In this document: positions 54,929 to 63,206 of the stretch, piece after piece
How the letters are laid out: each line of letters opens with the position of its first letter
Position numbering within the stretch: the stretch's first letter is position 1
Assembly (NCBI RefSeq): GCF_900292015.1
Contig: NZ_LR130759.1
Span: forward strand, 3,596,001-3,660,000
DNA: 64,000 nt
Source: Mycobacterium basiliense
Lineage (GTDB): Bacteria; Actinomycetota; Actinomycetes; Mycobacteriales; Mycobacteriaceae
Reading direction: 5' to 3'
Translations under genes and position numbers: made by a program
The notes under the pieces: model-generated
The model's input: the letters and a program-made list of their open reading frames with translations, nothing else
What the model was told of the DNA's origin: nothing
Databases searched by the model: none

Positions 54929-55462
54929 GAGCTTTGGCAAGCCTCGCCGACCGTCGAGAAGGGCTGCCGCTGAGCGCTTTTACCCGGACGGCATTTGCCG
55001 TGCTGCAATGATTGTCGCCGCGGGCCGATTCCAGGATCCCCCTAGCCGTCGGAAGCTGCTCAACCCCGAGCACGGGTCAATGCGGCATTGCCCATCCGCG
55101 CTGAACGAGGCCTTCGACCGGCGGCGCTGCTGGATCAGCTCTGCGAGAAGCATTGGGCCACAACGCCTCCAGAGATATGGCCAGCGCGATCGACCGCCAC
55201 CGGCCACGACGTCCGTACCGACAGCGGACGGCCGGATCGCTCACCGAACGAGGACGATGCCACACCCTGGATAGCCGACACGTCGAACGTCAACCCAACG
55301 GCTCGGCGGCGGGCCCGTCCGATAACCTACTGCGACCACGAAGCATGGGCCGCATCGCGGCGCGGGCAAGAAAGTATCGGCGGTAACGCCGAAAATGCCG
55401 GGCCGTCGCGATACATTCTGGTGCTGCGGACAATTCAATGATGAAGGAGCAGGTGGCATTAG
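54929..55462. other. Intergenic region before PE_PGRS
   Basis: 534 bases with no recognised gene. The right end has the PE_PGRS ribosome-binding region (AAGGAG near 55445). Confidence 0.5.
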
Positions 55463-58246
55463 ATGTCGTATGTGATTGCGGCGCCGGAGATTGTGGCGGC
55501 GGCAGCGTCGGATTTGGCGAATATCGGTTCGGCTATCGGCGTGGCCAACGCGACGGCGGCCGTTCCGACGACGTCGGTGCTGGCCGCGGCCGCCGACGAG
55601 GTCTCAGCGGCCATCGCAGCGGTGTTCGGCGCGCACGGTCAGGCCTATCAGGCCCTCAGCGCGCAAGCGACGGCGTTTCACGCCGAGTTTGTCGAAGCCT
55701 TGAGCACGGCCGCCGGCTCCTATGCCGCCGCCGAGGCCGCCAACGCCGCCCAAACCCTGCTGGGTGCGGTCAATGCTCCCGCCCAGGCGCTGCTGGGGCG
55801 CCCGCTGATCGGCAACGGTATCGATGGGACGGCGGCGAACCCGAACGGCGGGGACGGCGGGCTGCTGTATGGCAACGGTGGCAACGGGTATAGCCAAACG
55901 GACGGCGGGCTGGCCGGCGGCAACGGCGGGAGCGCCGGGTTGATCGGCAACGGCGGAAACGGTGGGGCCGGCGGCGGTTACCTTCTCGGTGCCGGTGGGG
56001 CCGGTGGGGCCGGCGGCAACGGCGGGGTGCTATACGGCAACGGCGGCACCGGTGGCGCCGGCGGCAGTGGGACAACGAGTTACGGCGCCGCGGGGGTCGG
56101 CGGCAACGCGCTGCTGTTCGGTAACGGCGGCACCGGTGGAAGCGGACTGGGGGCCGGCGCCAACGGCGGCAATGCGGTGTTCGGCAACGGCGGTAGCGGC
56201 GGCGCCGGTGCGGGCGGCGTCGGCGGCAACGGCGGGAATACCTTGATCGGCACCGGCGGCACCGGCGGGGCCGGCGGAGGGGCCTTTGGCGTTGGGGGCC
56301 ACGGGTCCTACGCCGCCGGGGACGGCGGCAGCGTCGGGCTGTGGGGCTCGGGCGGTGCCGGCGGCCAAGGCACGGCACCGCCGGCGGATAGTGGCTTCGC
56401 CGGGGGCGATGGCGGCAACGGCGGCAACGGCGGGCTGCTCTACGGCGACGGCGGTGCTGGCGGGGCCGGAGGCCTGGGTGCGGATTACAGTTCGCTGTTC
56501 TACAACGCCGGTAACGGTGGTAACGGCGGCGTGGGCGGCAACGCCAGCCTCTTCGGCAACGGTGGAGCCGGCGGGGTCGGTGGCGCTGGCGGGACTGGCA
56601 GCAGTTTGTCTTACGGTGGCCACGGCGGCGACGGCGGCAACGGCGGCACCGACGGGTTGTTCTTCGGCAAGGGCGGCGCCGGCGGCAACGGTGGAGCCGG
56701 CGGAGGAACCACCAGTAGCGGCACCGGCGGTTCCGGTGGTGTGGGCGGTACCGGGGGCAGCAGCTTCCTCGGAACCGGAGGTACCGGCGGAGCAGGCGGA
56801 GCAGGCGGGACAGCTACCGGCTCCGGTGCCAGTGGCGCCGGCGGTGTGGGCGGCAACGGCGGCTACAACGGGTTTATCGGTACCGGTGGGGCCGGCGGAG
56901 CGGGTGGTGCCGGCGGAGGCGGCGGCCAGGGCGCGGCCGGTGGGAACGGCGGTGGCGGCGGAGACGCCGCCGGCGTCTTCGGCACCGGCGGCGCCGGTGG
57001 CACCGGCGGTGCCGGCGGCACCACCACCGCCAACGGCGGGACCGGTGGGGCCGCCGGGCTTGGCGGCAACGGCGGAAACGCCAGCAGCATCATCGGTCTC
57101 GGTGGCGCCGGTGGCACCGGCGGCACCGGTGGCGCCGCGACCGGAACCGGCGCGACAACCGGAGCAGACGGCGGCACCGGTGGTAACGGCGGCAACGCCA
57201 CCGGCCTTATCAATTTCGGCGGCCAAGGTGGGGTAGGTGGCACCGGCGGGGCCGGCGCCACCCCTGGGGCCGACGGAGCGGGCGGCATCGGCGGCAGCCC
57301 CGGCGGCCAACCCGGCGCCGCCGCCGCGGCCAGCGTGTCCGCGCTGTTGCCAGCCAATCTGAGCGGCAGTGCGGCCGCGGCCGGCGGCGCGTACCAAGAC
57401 CTCTTCACAAATACGGTCGCCAATCTACAAAGCATTGGCGCTACCTGGGCCGCCAACCCGGCACCTTTCCTGGGTCAGATACTCATCAACCAGTTCGGCT
57501 ACGGCCAGCTGGTCTTCACGGCGCTCGGAAATGCCACCAGAGACTTCGCTCTCGGGCTGGCCGGCTTGCCTCCTGCCTTCCAATCCGCCTTTCAAGCCCT
57601 GGTGGCCGGCGATGTCGGGGGCGCGGTGAGCGACATTGCGGAAGGCCTGTCAAAACTGGTCGTTACCGGTGTGGACACCAGTGATTTGGCGAATATCAAG
57701 GTGCTCGGTCCCGTGGGAGACCTGCTGCCCATCCTGAGCATCCCCGGAGACAGCGCATTCAACTTCGCCAACGTGATCAAGACGCCCACGGACACGACCG
57801 TCTCGGTGGAGTTCGCGAGCTACATCCCGCCCACCATCAACGCCACTCTTGGGCTGCCGGTGGCGTTGACCCTTGATGCGGCAGGTTCAGCGGTGACCAG
57901 CGCAAACGCCTTGGGCACCAGCGTGACAGCGGTGGTCAACGCCGTGCAGGCCGGCAACTGGCCGGCGGCGATCGGCGCCCTCGTGGACGCTCCCGCCGTG
58001 GTTGCCAACGGCTTTCTCAACGGGCAAGGCACCATAACCGTGCCGCTGTCGGTACCAGTGGTGGATTCGGCGGTGATCAATTTCCCGGTCAATGGGATTC
58101 TGGTGCCCCCCCACGCCTATACCGCGACGGTGGTGATCGCAGGGCTGTCGTATGACGTGCCCATCGGTGGCACACCCATCGGTGGCATCGTGCCCGGGCT
58201 GCTGAACTATGCACCCCAACAGTTCGCAAAGGCGATAGGCGCGTAG
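55463..58246 (+). CDS. PE_PGRS protein with unique C-terminal domain
   Basis: 927 aa. A canonical PE domain ([20 protein letters not shown] ... [17 protein letters not shown]) is followed by [11 protein letters not shown], ~520 residues of Gly-Asn-Gly-Gly repeats, and a non-repetitive C-terminal domain of ~300 residues (from ~620). The last part has [39 protein letters not shown] and a beta-rich ending [18 protein letters not shown]. This tail resembles the surface domain seen in a subset of PE/PPE proteins with unknown, possibly hydrolase-like or adhesive, roles. Likely ESX-5 exported. Confidence 0.94.
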   Translation: MSYVIAAPEIVAAAASDLANIGSAIGVANATAAVPTTSVLAAAADEVSAAIAAVFGAHGQAYQALSAQATAFHAEFVEALSTAAGSYAAAEAANAAQTLLGAVNAPAQALLGRPLIGNGIDGTAANPNGGDGGLLYGNGGNGYSQTDGGLAGGNGGSAGLIGNGGNGGAGGGYLLGAGGAGGAGGNGGVLYGNGGTGGAGGSGTTSYGAAGVGGNALLFGNGGTGGSGLGAGANGGNAVFGNGGSGGAGAGGVGGNGGNTLIGTGGTGGAGGGAFGVGGHGSYAAGDGGSVGLWGSGGAGGQGTAPPADSGFAGGDGGNGGNGGLLYGDGGAGGAGGLGADYSSLFYNAGNGGNGGVGGNASLFGNGGAGGVGGAGGTGSSLSYGGHGGDGGNGGTDGLFFGKGGAGGNGGAGGGTTSSGTGGSGGVGGTGGSSFLGTGGTGGAGGAGGTATGSGASGAGGVGGNGGYNGFIGTGGAGGAGGAGGGGGQGAAGGNGGGGGDAAGVFGTGGAGGTGGAGGTTTANGGTGGAAGLGGNGGNASSIIGLGGAGGTGGTGGAATGTGATTGADGGTGGNGGNATGLINFGGQGGVGGTGGAGATPGADGAGGIGGSPGGQPGAAAAASVSALLPANLSGSAAAAGGAYQDLFTNTVANLQSIGATWAANPAPFLGQILINQFGYGQLVFTALGNATRDFALGLAGLPPAFQSAFQALVAGDVGGAVSDIAEGLSKLVVTGVDTSDLANIKVLGPVGDLLPILSIPGDSAFNFANVIKTPTDTTVSVEFASYIPPTINATLGLPVALTLDAAGSAVTSANALGTSVTAVVNAVQAGNWPAAIGALVDAPAVVANGFLNGQGTITVPLSVPVVDSAVINFPVNGILVPPHAYTATVVIAGLSYDVPIGGTPIGGIVPGLLNYAPQQFAKAIGA

Positions 58247-58589
58247 TCGTCGGGCGTCGGGCCAGCCTCTCTATCTGGGCGGATCGTCGGACAACTCAGA
58301 GAAGCTTCGCAAACGGGTCACTGCCCTCGACAACGCCTGCCGCAATGGCAGTAGGTTGACGCCGCGCATTTGGGTGTGCCGTCTGCCCCAGGTGCGGCTG
58401 TACCGGCGATATGTACAGCGCCCTGCGCCCCATGAGCACCGAAACGGTTGCCCGCGAGCATATCTGGTCTATGCCGGCGTCAACCGACGCAAATTGAGTG
58501 AGTGGCCCAATTCCAGGAAATTGTGTTGCCCGTAAATCGACAGAAGGCGGCAATAGCTGGCGCGCTTTGCCACCATGGAGTGATTGACG
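58247..58589. other. Intergenic region
   Basis: 343 bases between the PE_PGRS stop and a small secreted protein. No gene was recognised. The GGAG at 58578 and the sequence up to 58589 serve the next gene. Confidence 0.45.
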
Positions 58590-58820
58590 GTGCCGACAAT
58601 CGCATTCTCCATCGTTGCATTCTTCATGGCAGCCACTGTTGGTCCGGCAGCAAACGCCGATCCCGGCAAAGGGTCCATTGCGCGGTCCTTCGGCCCTTAC
58701 CTGGCGCCCATCCCAGAACAACCAGACTCGTCCTGCGACCCGATTTACGCTGGCGCCTGCGAGTGCGTGCCTCACACCTCGAACACGATGGGGCTCCGGA
58801 CGTGTGGGAGCAACAGGTAA
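58590..58820 (+). CDS. Small secreted Cys-containing protein
   Basis: 76 aa from GTG 58590 (TTG 58584 also possible), with GGAG about 8 bases upstream. A clear signal peptide (PTIAFSIVAFFMAATVGPAA, cleavage at ANA/DP) leaves a mature peptide of ~50 residues starting DPGKGS, with four cysteines (SSCDPIYAGACECVPHTS, LRTCGSN) that could form two disulfides. The layout (signal, DP start, Cys pairs) is common among mycobacterial small exported proteins. No family named; function unknown. Confidence 0.68.
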   Translation: MPTIAFSIVAFFMAATVGPAANADPGKGSIARSFGPYLAPIPEQPDSSCDPIYAGACECVPHTSNTMGLRTCGSNR

Positions 58821-59152
58821 CCGACCTCGCACGGTCGGTCACCGCCTGGACCGGCAGCGACTGCCGCGTCGTCGAGTTCCCCGAAGACGACGTGCCTAAT
58901 GCGGGCCGGTGATCTGCTCGTAGACGCTGGTATTGCCGCTTCGGACGTCATCTGCTGCGTCCGGCTCAGCGTGCATTCGACAAGCGGAACCCACAGCGAT
59001 GCCGTCGTATTGCTGGAACCGCGTGGCGGGTTCCCCGAAGATGAGTCCAGAACCCGCTGGCCGCCGGTCACACGGCTATCGACCGTGTGCGTCGGCGGGA
59101 CCCCTACCTGGCCAGCCACCGCCCCCCACGCTTCCGGGATCGGTTGTTCTCA
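58821..59152. other. Region with no firm gene
   Basis: 332 bases with fragments of open frame on both strands but no start/RBS or family signature I can support. Possibly decayed DNA belonging to the toxin locus to its right. Confidence 0.4.
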
Positions 59153-59422
59153 TCATCGATCTATTGGCCAGGCCAGAAGGTAATGGCCGATTGCGCTATC
59201 AATCGCTTTTCCGCGATCATTCGGGATATGGCCCGGACCGAAGTTCGCGCTCATCGCATCAATGAGTAGATCCACAACCGCGTCGCTCTGGTCGTTGGTC
59301 GGCTTCTGTGAGCCACGAAGCTCGGCAAGAAGGGCAGGGTTACGACGCTCTAGTTCTTCCACGATCACAACGCGGGATTGCGGCGAAATGGCGTCTAGAA
59401 CATTGCTCACGGATTTCTCCAT
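59153..59422 (-). CDS. Putative immunity protein for adjacent toxin domain
   Basis: 89 aa from ATG 59422. It is acidic to neutral and helical (VLDAISPQSRVVIVEELERR, NDQSDAVVDLLIDAMSANFG, AIDSAIGHYLLAWPIDR). Its start overlaps the toxin-like gene's end by 16 bases on the same strand, the classic arrangement of an immunity gene directly after a polymorphic toxin. I cannot name a family. Assignment rests on position and size. Confidence 0.6.
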   Translation of the reverse strand: MEKSVSNVLDAISPQSRVVIVEELERRNPALLAELRGSQKPTNDQSDAVVDLLIDAMSANFGPGHIPNDRGKAIDSAIGHYLLAWPIDR

Positions 59423-59700
59423 CCAACACAGCTGTTCGCCCAGGCTGTAACCACTTGGCCGTCTCGATTCAAGACCACAGTTGCGACTCGACCAACATAT
59501 ACATAGGTCCCGCCGTACTGGTCCGGCTTGAACTTGGGCGGGCCGATCGGATTCTCGACAGCATTCTCGATTGCTCTGTCATTGACCCCAGGACCGTCTC
59601 GGCTGTTGACTTGCTCCTCTGCATGTTCCGTTAGTCCGCTAACGTGCTTGGGCGGCGGAAACGGGGGTGTTTCGACTCCTTCAGGTGGTCCTCGGGCCTG
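59407..59700 (-). pseudogene. C-terminal toxin domain of a polymorphic toxin, cut by IS element
   Basis: The frame ending at 59407 is protein-like only outside the IS: PPFPPPKHVSGLTEHAEEQV, then AIENAVENPIGPPKFKPD, then YVYVGRVATVVLNRDGQVVT and AWANSCVGWRNP. A His-rich start (KHVSGLTEHAEEQ) and an AI...NP...G.YVG..ATVVLN..G.VVT pattern resemble C-terminal nuclease-like domains of polymorphic (Rhs/CDI/ESX) toxins. The upstream secretion part is missing because the IS3-family element begins at ~59698. The toxin would be delivered by an ESX or similar system; this is inference. Confidence 0.55.
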
Positions 59701-59723
59701 CTGAAGGATTCTGTGACAGTTGG

Positions 59724-60596
59724 TTAGGCGGCCTGGTTGGCCGTCTGGGTCATGATGGCTTCGAATTCGATGGGGGTCAATCGGCCCCAGCTTGTCGTCG
59801 ACGGCGGTGGTAGGTGCGTTCGATCCAGGTGACGATCGCGATGCGAAGGTCGTCGCGGGTGGGCCAGCGTTGGCGGTCGAGGACGTTGCGGTTGCAGCAG
59901 GGAGAAGAAGCTTTCCATGGCGGCGTTGTCCCCGGCGGAGCCGACCTGTCCCATGGAGCCGAGCATCTGGTGGCGCCATAGCGACTGTTGGAGTTTGCGG
60001 GAACGAAATTGACCGCCCCTGTCGGTGTGGAGCGTGCAACCGGCGACTGTGCCGCCGCGGCGGGCTAGGGCGGATTCGAGCGCATCGACGGCCAATTGTG
60101 AGGTCATCCGCTCGGCGATGGAGTATCCGACGATCCGGTTGGACCACACGTCCTTGACCGCACAGATGTAGATCTTTCCCTCGGCGGTCGGGTGTTCGGT
60201 GATATCAGCCAGCCACAACCGATTTGGTCCCGGCGCGGTGAAGTTGCGGCGCACCAGATCCTCGTGCGCCGGGGCGCCAGGTAGGCCCTTGCGGCCGCGT
60301 CGTTTCTTGCCCAACGCACACCACCATTGGTTGATCGAGCATATCTTCCACACCGTGCGCTCACTGACGTCGTGGCCGGCGGCGCGGACCTGATCGAACA
60401 ACAGCCGGTAACCGAACTCGGGATCCCCGCGGTGGGCGTCAAAAATCGCATTCGCCAAATACGCCTCGTCACACTCGGCGTCGGCGACCGGACACGACAG
60501 CCAGGCGTAATAATGCTGGCGGTGAAGCTTCAAGACCCGACACGAGACCGCCACCGGCACCCGGATCGAGGCACCGGCTGCGGCCAGCTCCTTCAC
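59724..60596 (-). pseudogene. IS3-family transposase orfB (DDE integrase) with compensating frameshifts
   Basis: A 290-residue frame. rve/DDE catalytic residues are visible in LWLADITEHPTAEGKIYI (D), GCTLHTDRGGQFRSRKLQQ (D) and GDNAAMESFFSLL (E). After SLLQ (near 59890) the frame shifts and reads nonsense rich in Pro/Arg. The shifted frame encodes the expected RNVLDRQRW then TRDDLRIAIVTWIERTYHRR. Near 59787 the reading frame returns at WGRLTPIEFEAIMTQTANQA to the stop. About 35 C-terminal residues are therefore altered. Confidence 0.88.
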
Positions 60597-60901
60597 GAGC
60601 GGGTAGAGCCTTTTCCCGGTAGCGATCCTCGCGCCAGATAGGCGGCCGCCTTGCGCAGGACCTCGTTCTCTTGCTCTAACAGCCGGTTGCGCCGTTTCAA
60701 ATCCCGATTCTCGCGCAGCACATCCGGTGCCGCGATCGACTTCGGGCCTTCATCGGCGTCGGCCGCGCGAAGCTACGCGTTGAGCGTGGTCTGATGGATC
60801 CCGAAGTCCCGGGCTACCTGCTCCACCGACACCCCAGGGCCACGCTCGCGCGCCACCCGCACCACGTCACGGCGAAACTCCTCAGGGTAGGGCTTAGGCA
60901 C
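60593..60901 (-). pseudogene. IS3-family orfA with internal amber stop
   Basis: From GTG 60901, PKPYPEEFRRDVVRVARERG then SVEQVARDFGIHQTTLNA is an IS3 HTH. Codon 43 is TAG (60773-60775), where relatives have Trp (TLNAWLRAADADEG). After it the frame continues with ENRDLKRRNRLLEQENEVLR, the leucine-zipper, to TGA 60593-60595. Loss of the Trp codon blocks the ORFAB fusion unless suppressed. Confidence 0.8.
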
Positions 60902-60960
60902 AACGACATCCTTCCAGCCTGACTCCTCGTCAAGCGATCTCAGATGTCACAAATCCGTTC

Positions 60961-61103
60961 ATCAGCCCCAAGTTCCACGCCATGACCCGCGATTTCGGAG
61001 ACCGCGAGAACTCCGCGTCCGCGACCTACTCGACCTTGTCCTCCTAATCGAGAACGACTTGCTCAATCCTGGCTCAGTCGCTGACGCAGCTCGTGCAGTA
61101 TGA
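60961..61103 (+). pseudogene. AbiEii/AbiGii-type nucleotidyltransferase toxin, C-terminal remnant
   Basis: From the IS edge, one frame reads ISPKFHAMTRDFGDRENS and the next, shifted by one base, reads RVRDLLDLVLLIENDLLNPG then SVADAARAV and stop at 61101-61103. Together they give the C-terminal signature of AbiEii proteins (KxHA..ENSRVRDLxDLxLL). A single missing base near 61012-61018 breaks the frame, and the 5' three-quarters have been lost at the IS boundary. AbiEii is the toxin of type IV toxin-antitoxin/abortive-infection modules. Confidence 0.7.
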
Positions 61104-61280
61104 GCCGAACGAAACGGCACGGAACCGCCGCGGCCGCTCATCCAAAGTGTCGATGACGCAGGATCGATACATGTCTCGCGGGTGCGTGCACACCGAGGTC
61201 GCTACGCCGTTGGACCGTGCCATGAAGTACGAAAAAGGTCGGATTTCTGAGATTAGGTATGCTAACTATCTACTCTCACG

Positions 61281-61322
61281 TGGGGCGGGCGGGGCTCGAA
61301 CCCGCGACCAACGGATTATGAG
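61281..61322 (-). tRNA. 3' fragment of tRNA-Met(CAT): attachment site of a genomic island
   Basis: The reverse strand reads CTCATAATCCG, then TTGGTCGCGGGTTCGAGCC and CCGCCCGCCCCA: anticodon loop with CAT, 3' anticodon stem, variable loop, T-arm (GCGGG-TTCGAGC-CCCGC) and 3' acceptor strand. The 5' half is absent. The bases upstream of CTCATAA (ACCGAGGTT) cannot pair with the TCCG stem. A partial tRNA from the anticodon loop to the 3' end is the normal trace of integration by a tyrosine-integrase element. It is not a functional tRNA. Confidence 0.8.
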
Positions 61323-61348
61323 AACCTCGGTCCCCCGCACTAGCAAAT

Positions 61349-61378
61349 CAAGTTGGATCGCGAGGCGATCCAATCTTG
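61349..61378. terminator. Hairpin next to the tRNA fragment
   Basis: TTGGATCGC (61353-61361), loop GAG, then GCGATCCAA (61365-61373), extended by CAAG/CTTG with one bulged base. It is a strong stem-loop just inside the island edge; it could be a terminator or an integrase arm-site structure. Confidence 0.6.
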
Positions 61379-61876
61379 CCGCTAATCCGCTAGTCTTTGA
61401 CCCCTTCCACTTCAAACGGTGCCCGTCTTCTCGTCCGCACAGCGAATGCCGCAAGGTAGGGCGACACGCAAAATTTCGCTGACGCGGTGCTGACACAGGC
61501 GTGCACCAAGGAGATTGCTGGTCACCAAGAGCCGCTATGTTGTCCGTGCACCGTGGAGAGCATCACAACCATGGACGAAGAGTGTTGGGACGGCCGCTGC
61601 ATGGTCGACCGAATTCCGTACAGACGGTGTTTCGCGTGCGGGACGCCAGCATATGCAACGCCAACAGCGGGCAGCTCCGGTACCGGCTCAGGGATTCACT
61701 CAGCGCGTCACTGTTGCAATTGCGCTTGCTGTGGCTACTGTGGAGAAAGTTGCATGAACGAGGTTCATGCCCACTAGGCCGACGGCGTGTCGGCTTGAGT
61801 CGAACAACCGTTCGCGTAGCCTGGTCTAGCAGTTGGGGAGGTTTCTGCGCGCCCCAAGGTAAAGAGGACACATGCG
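61379..61876. other. Leader region of the island with no firm gene
   Basis: A GTG-started frame at 61487-61777 encodes 96 residues with about 15 Cys (CCPC, RCFACG, HCCNCACCGYCGESC). It has no convincing RBS or homology that I can name and overlaps a second frame, so it is not called as a gene. AGAGGA at 61862 serves the DUF5343 gene. Confidence 0.45.
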
Positions 61877-62497
61877 ATGGCCACAGATTTGCCGTACACG
61901 TTGGCACCGAACCGAATACCAGCCATCTTCAAAGAAATCCATACTTCTGGGACTCCACCAAAGTTCACGGCTGAATTCTTGAAAACGCTGGGCTTCTCAT
62001 CATCGAACGACCGAGCGATGATCAAGATCTTGCGTCAGCTCGGCTTTATCGATGCGAACAGCGTACCCACCGAACGGTACAACGACTACAAGGGGCACAA
62101 CGGTAGTCGCGCGCTAGCGGCGGGCCTCCGCCAAGGCTGGTCTGAACTGTTCCTCAGCAATCGCGATATTTATAAGCTGCCAGTCTCAGACATCATCCGC
62201 CGCGTAGCCCCGATCACCGGAACGAACGAATCTATATCGGCAAGGATTGCCAACACCTTCCAAAAGCTATGTTCGATTGCGGATTGGACCGAGGAACCAC
62301 AAGCCGAGACACCAAGGCAGACTGAAGACTTGGGTACAGGCGATGTCGTTCAGAAGCACGACCAAGGGGACACGGGCGAGACCCACCTGAGCGGTCAACT
62401 CCGCCTTCACCACGACATCCACGTGCATCTTCCGCCTGTATCCGATCCGGCTGTGCATCGGGCCATATTCCACGCCCTGAAGTCCGAACTCCTCTGA
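61877..62497 (+). CDS. DUF5343 family protein
   Basis: 206 aa from ATG 61877, with AGAGGA upstream. Residues ~10-120 match the DUF5343 core: APNRIPAIFKEIHTSGTPPK, FTAEFLKTLGFSSSNDRAMI, KILRQLGFID and LRQGWSELF. This looks like a winged-helix-type domain. The C-terminal part is acidic with His (LHHDIHVHLPPVSDPAVHRA). Its stop overlaps the ATG of the HEPN gene by one base (TGATG), so the products are made together. Role unknown; plausible as the sensor or antitoxin partner of the HEPN nuclease. Confidence 0.85.
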   Translation: MATDLPYTLAPNRIPAIFKEIHTSGTPPKFTAEFLKTLGFSSSNDRAMIKILRQLGFIDANSVPTERYNDYKGHNGSRALAAGLRQGWSELFLSNRDIYKLPVSDIIRRVAPITGTNESISARIANTFQKLCSIADWTEEPQAETPRQTEDLGTGDVVQKHDQGDTGETHLSGQLRLHHDIHVHLPPVSDPAVHRAIFHALKSELL

Positions 62498-63072
62498 TGC
62501 ACACAACGCTCCGCGACTGGCTTTTCCGGGGTATCTCGGCCGAGACAGCCTTGAACGAGCTAGAGCAGGGGGGTTACGCGGTCCGTGCGGCGACGGACCC
62601 GAGCGCTCTTCAAAGAGTGATGCCGCTGGAAGATTTTTCCTCGGCGATCCGAGCCAATGCAATGGCCGCGCTTGAGGCCTACTTGGCTCTCCACTGCTTC
62701 GAAAACGCCGCGCGAGAGCTAATCTCAGATCGCCTCTCTGAGGCGCATGGGTCGGATTGGTGGAATAAGTGTGCATCAAACCCACTACGGGAAAAGGTTG
62801 CCAAACGCCAGCAGCAGGAAGACAAAGATCGCTGGCATATGCGGCGTGGCGCCGCCGAGATTTATTACACAGACTTTGGCGATCTAGCACTCTTGATCAA
62901 GAACAACTGGCCGGATTTCGAGGACCTATTCCCGGATCAAAACTGGATCGGTGCCCGGTTCACCGAGCTTGAGAAATCGCGGAACATCGTGGCGCACAAT
63001 AACACCCTGGAGAAGCACGAGCGAGACCGCATCACGTTGTATCTACGAGATTGGCTTAAGCAGGTTGGATGA
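62497..63072 (+). CDS. Swt1-type HEPN-domain protein (predicted RNase)
   Basis: 191 aa. The C-terminal ~130 residues match the Swt1-like HEPN fold: ELISDRLSEAHGSDWWNKCA, AAEIYYTDFGDLALLIKNNW, then IGARFTELEKSRNIVAHNN. The Rx4-6H catalytic motif is R162-NIVA-H167. HEPN proteins cleave RNA in toxin-antitoxin, CRISPR and abortive-infection systems. Coupled directly to the DUF5343 gene. Codon and base composition are visibly less GC-rich than in the neighbouring mycobacterial genes, in line with transfer. Confidence 0.88.
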   Translation: MHTTLRDWLFRGISAETALNELEQGGYAVRAATDPSALQRVMPLEDFSSAIRANAMAALEAYLALHCFENAARELISDRLSEAHGSDWWNKCASNPLREKVAKRQQQEDKDRWHMRRGAAEIYYTDFGDLALLIKNNWPDFEDLFPDQNWIGARFTELEKSRNIVAHNNTLEKHERDRITLYLRDWLKQVG

Positions 63073-63206
63073 TTGGGTACCGGGTAGCAATGGGCACTAT
63101 CACTACATTGGCGCCGCCGGAGTCGCGGGTCTACTCAATCGCCACTACCCGAGTCAAGGACTTGCCGAAGAGGAGCATCCCCCTTGCTTGCTGCTAGATT
63201 TTGACA

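Larger units (their letters stand above)
59698..60965. mobile_element. IS3-family insertion sequence, decayed
   Basis: About 1.27 kb. Imperfect inverted ends TGAAGGATTCTGTGACA (59702-59718) and TGTCACAAATCCGTTCA (60945-60961) face each other, with a few more matching bases outside (CTGCTGAA / TTCATCAG). It contains a two-frame transposase on the minus strand with a slippery AAAAGG near 60609-60614. The orfA frame has an amber stop and orfB has two compensating frameshifts, so it is not autonomous as read. No clear target duplication was seen, as expected after rearrangement. Confidence 0.85.

Noticed and set aside
56030..57456. Long minus-strand frames opposite the second PE_PGRS
   Set aside because: Same antisense effect of GGC/GCC codons; compositionally biased.
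58899..59183. 94-residue plus-strand frame
   Set aside because: No RBS, signal or family; overlaps the putative immunity gene end.
59407..60147. 246-residue minus frame as one protein
   Set aside because: The N-terminal 160 residues run through the IS in a wrong frame of orfB; only the part left of the IS end is credible.
61093..61482. 129-residue plus frame across the tRNA fragment
   Set aside because: It crosses the att site and hairpin, with no RBS or homology.
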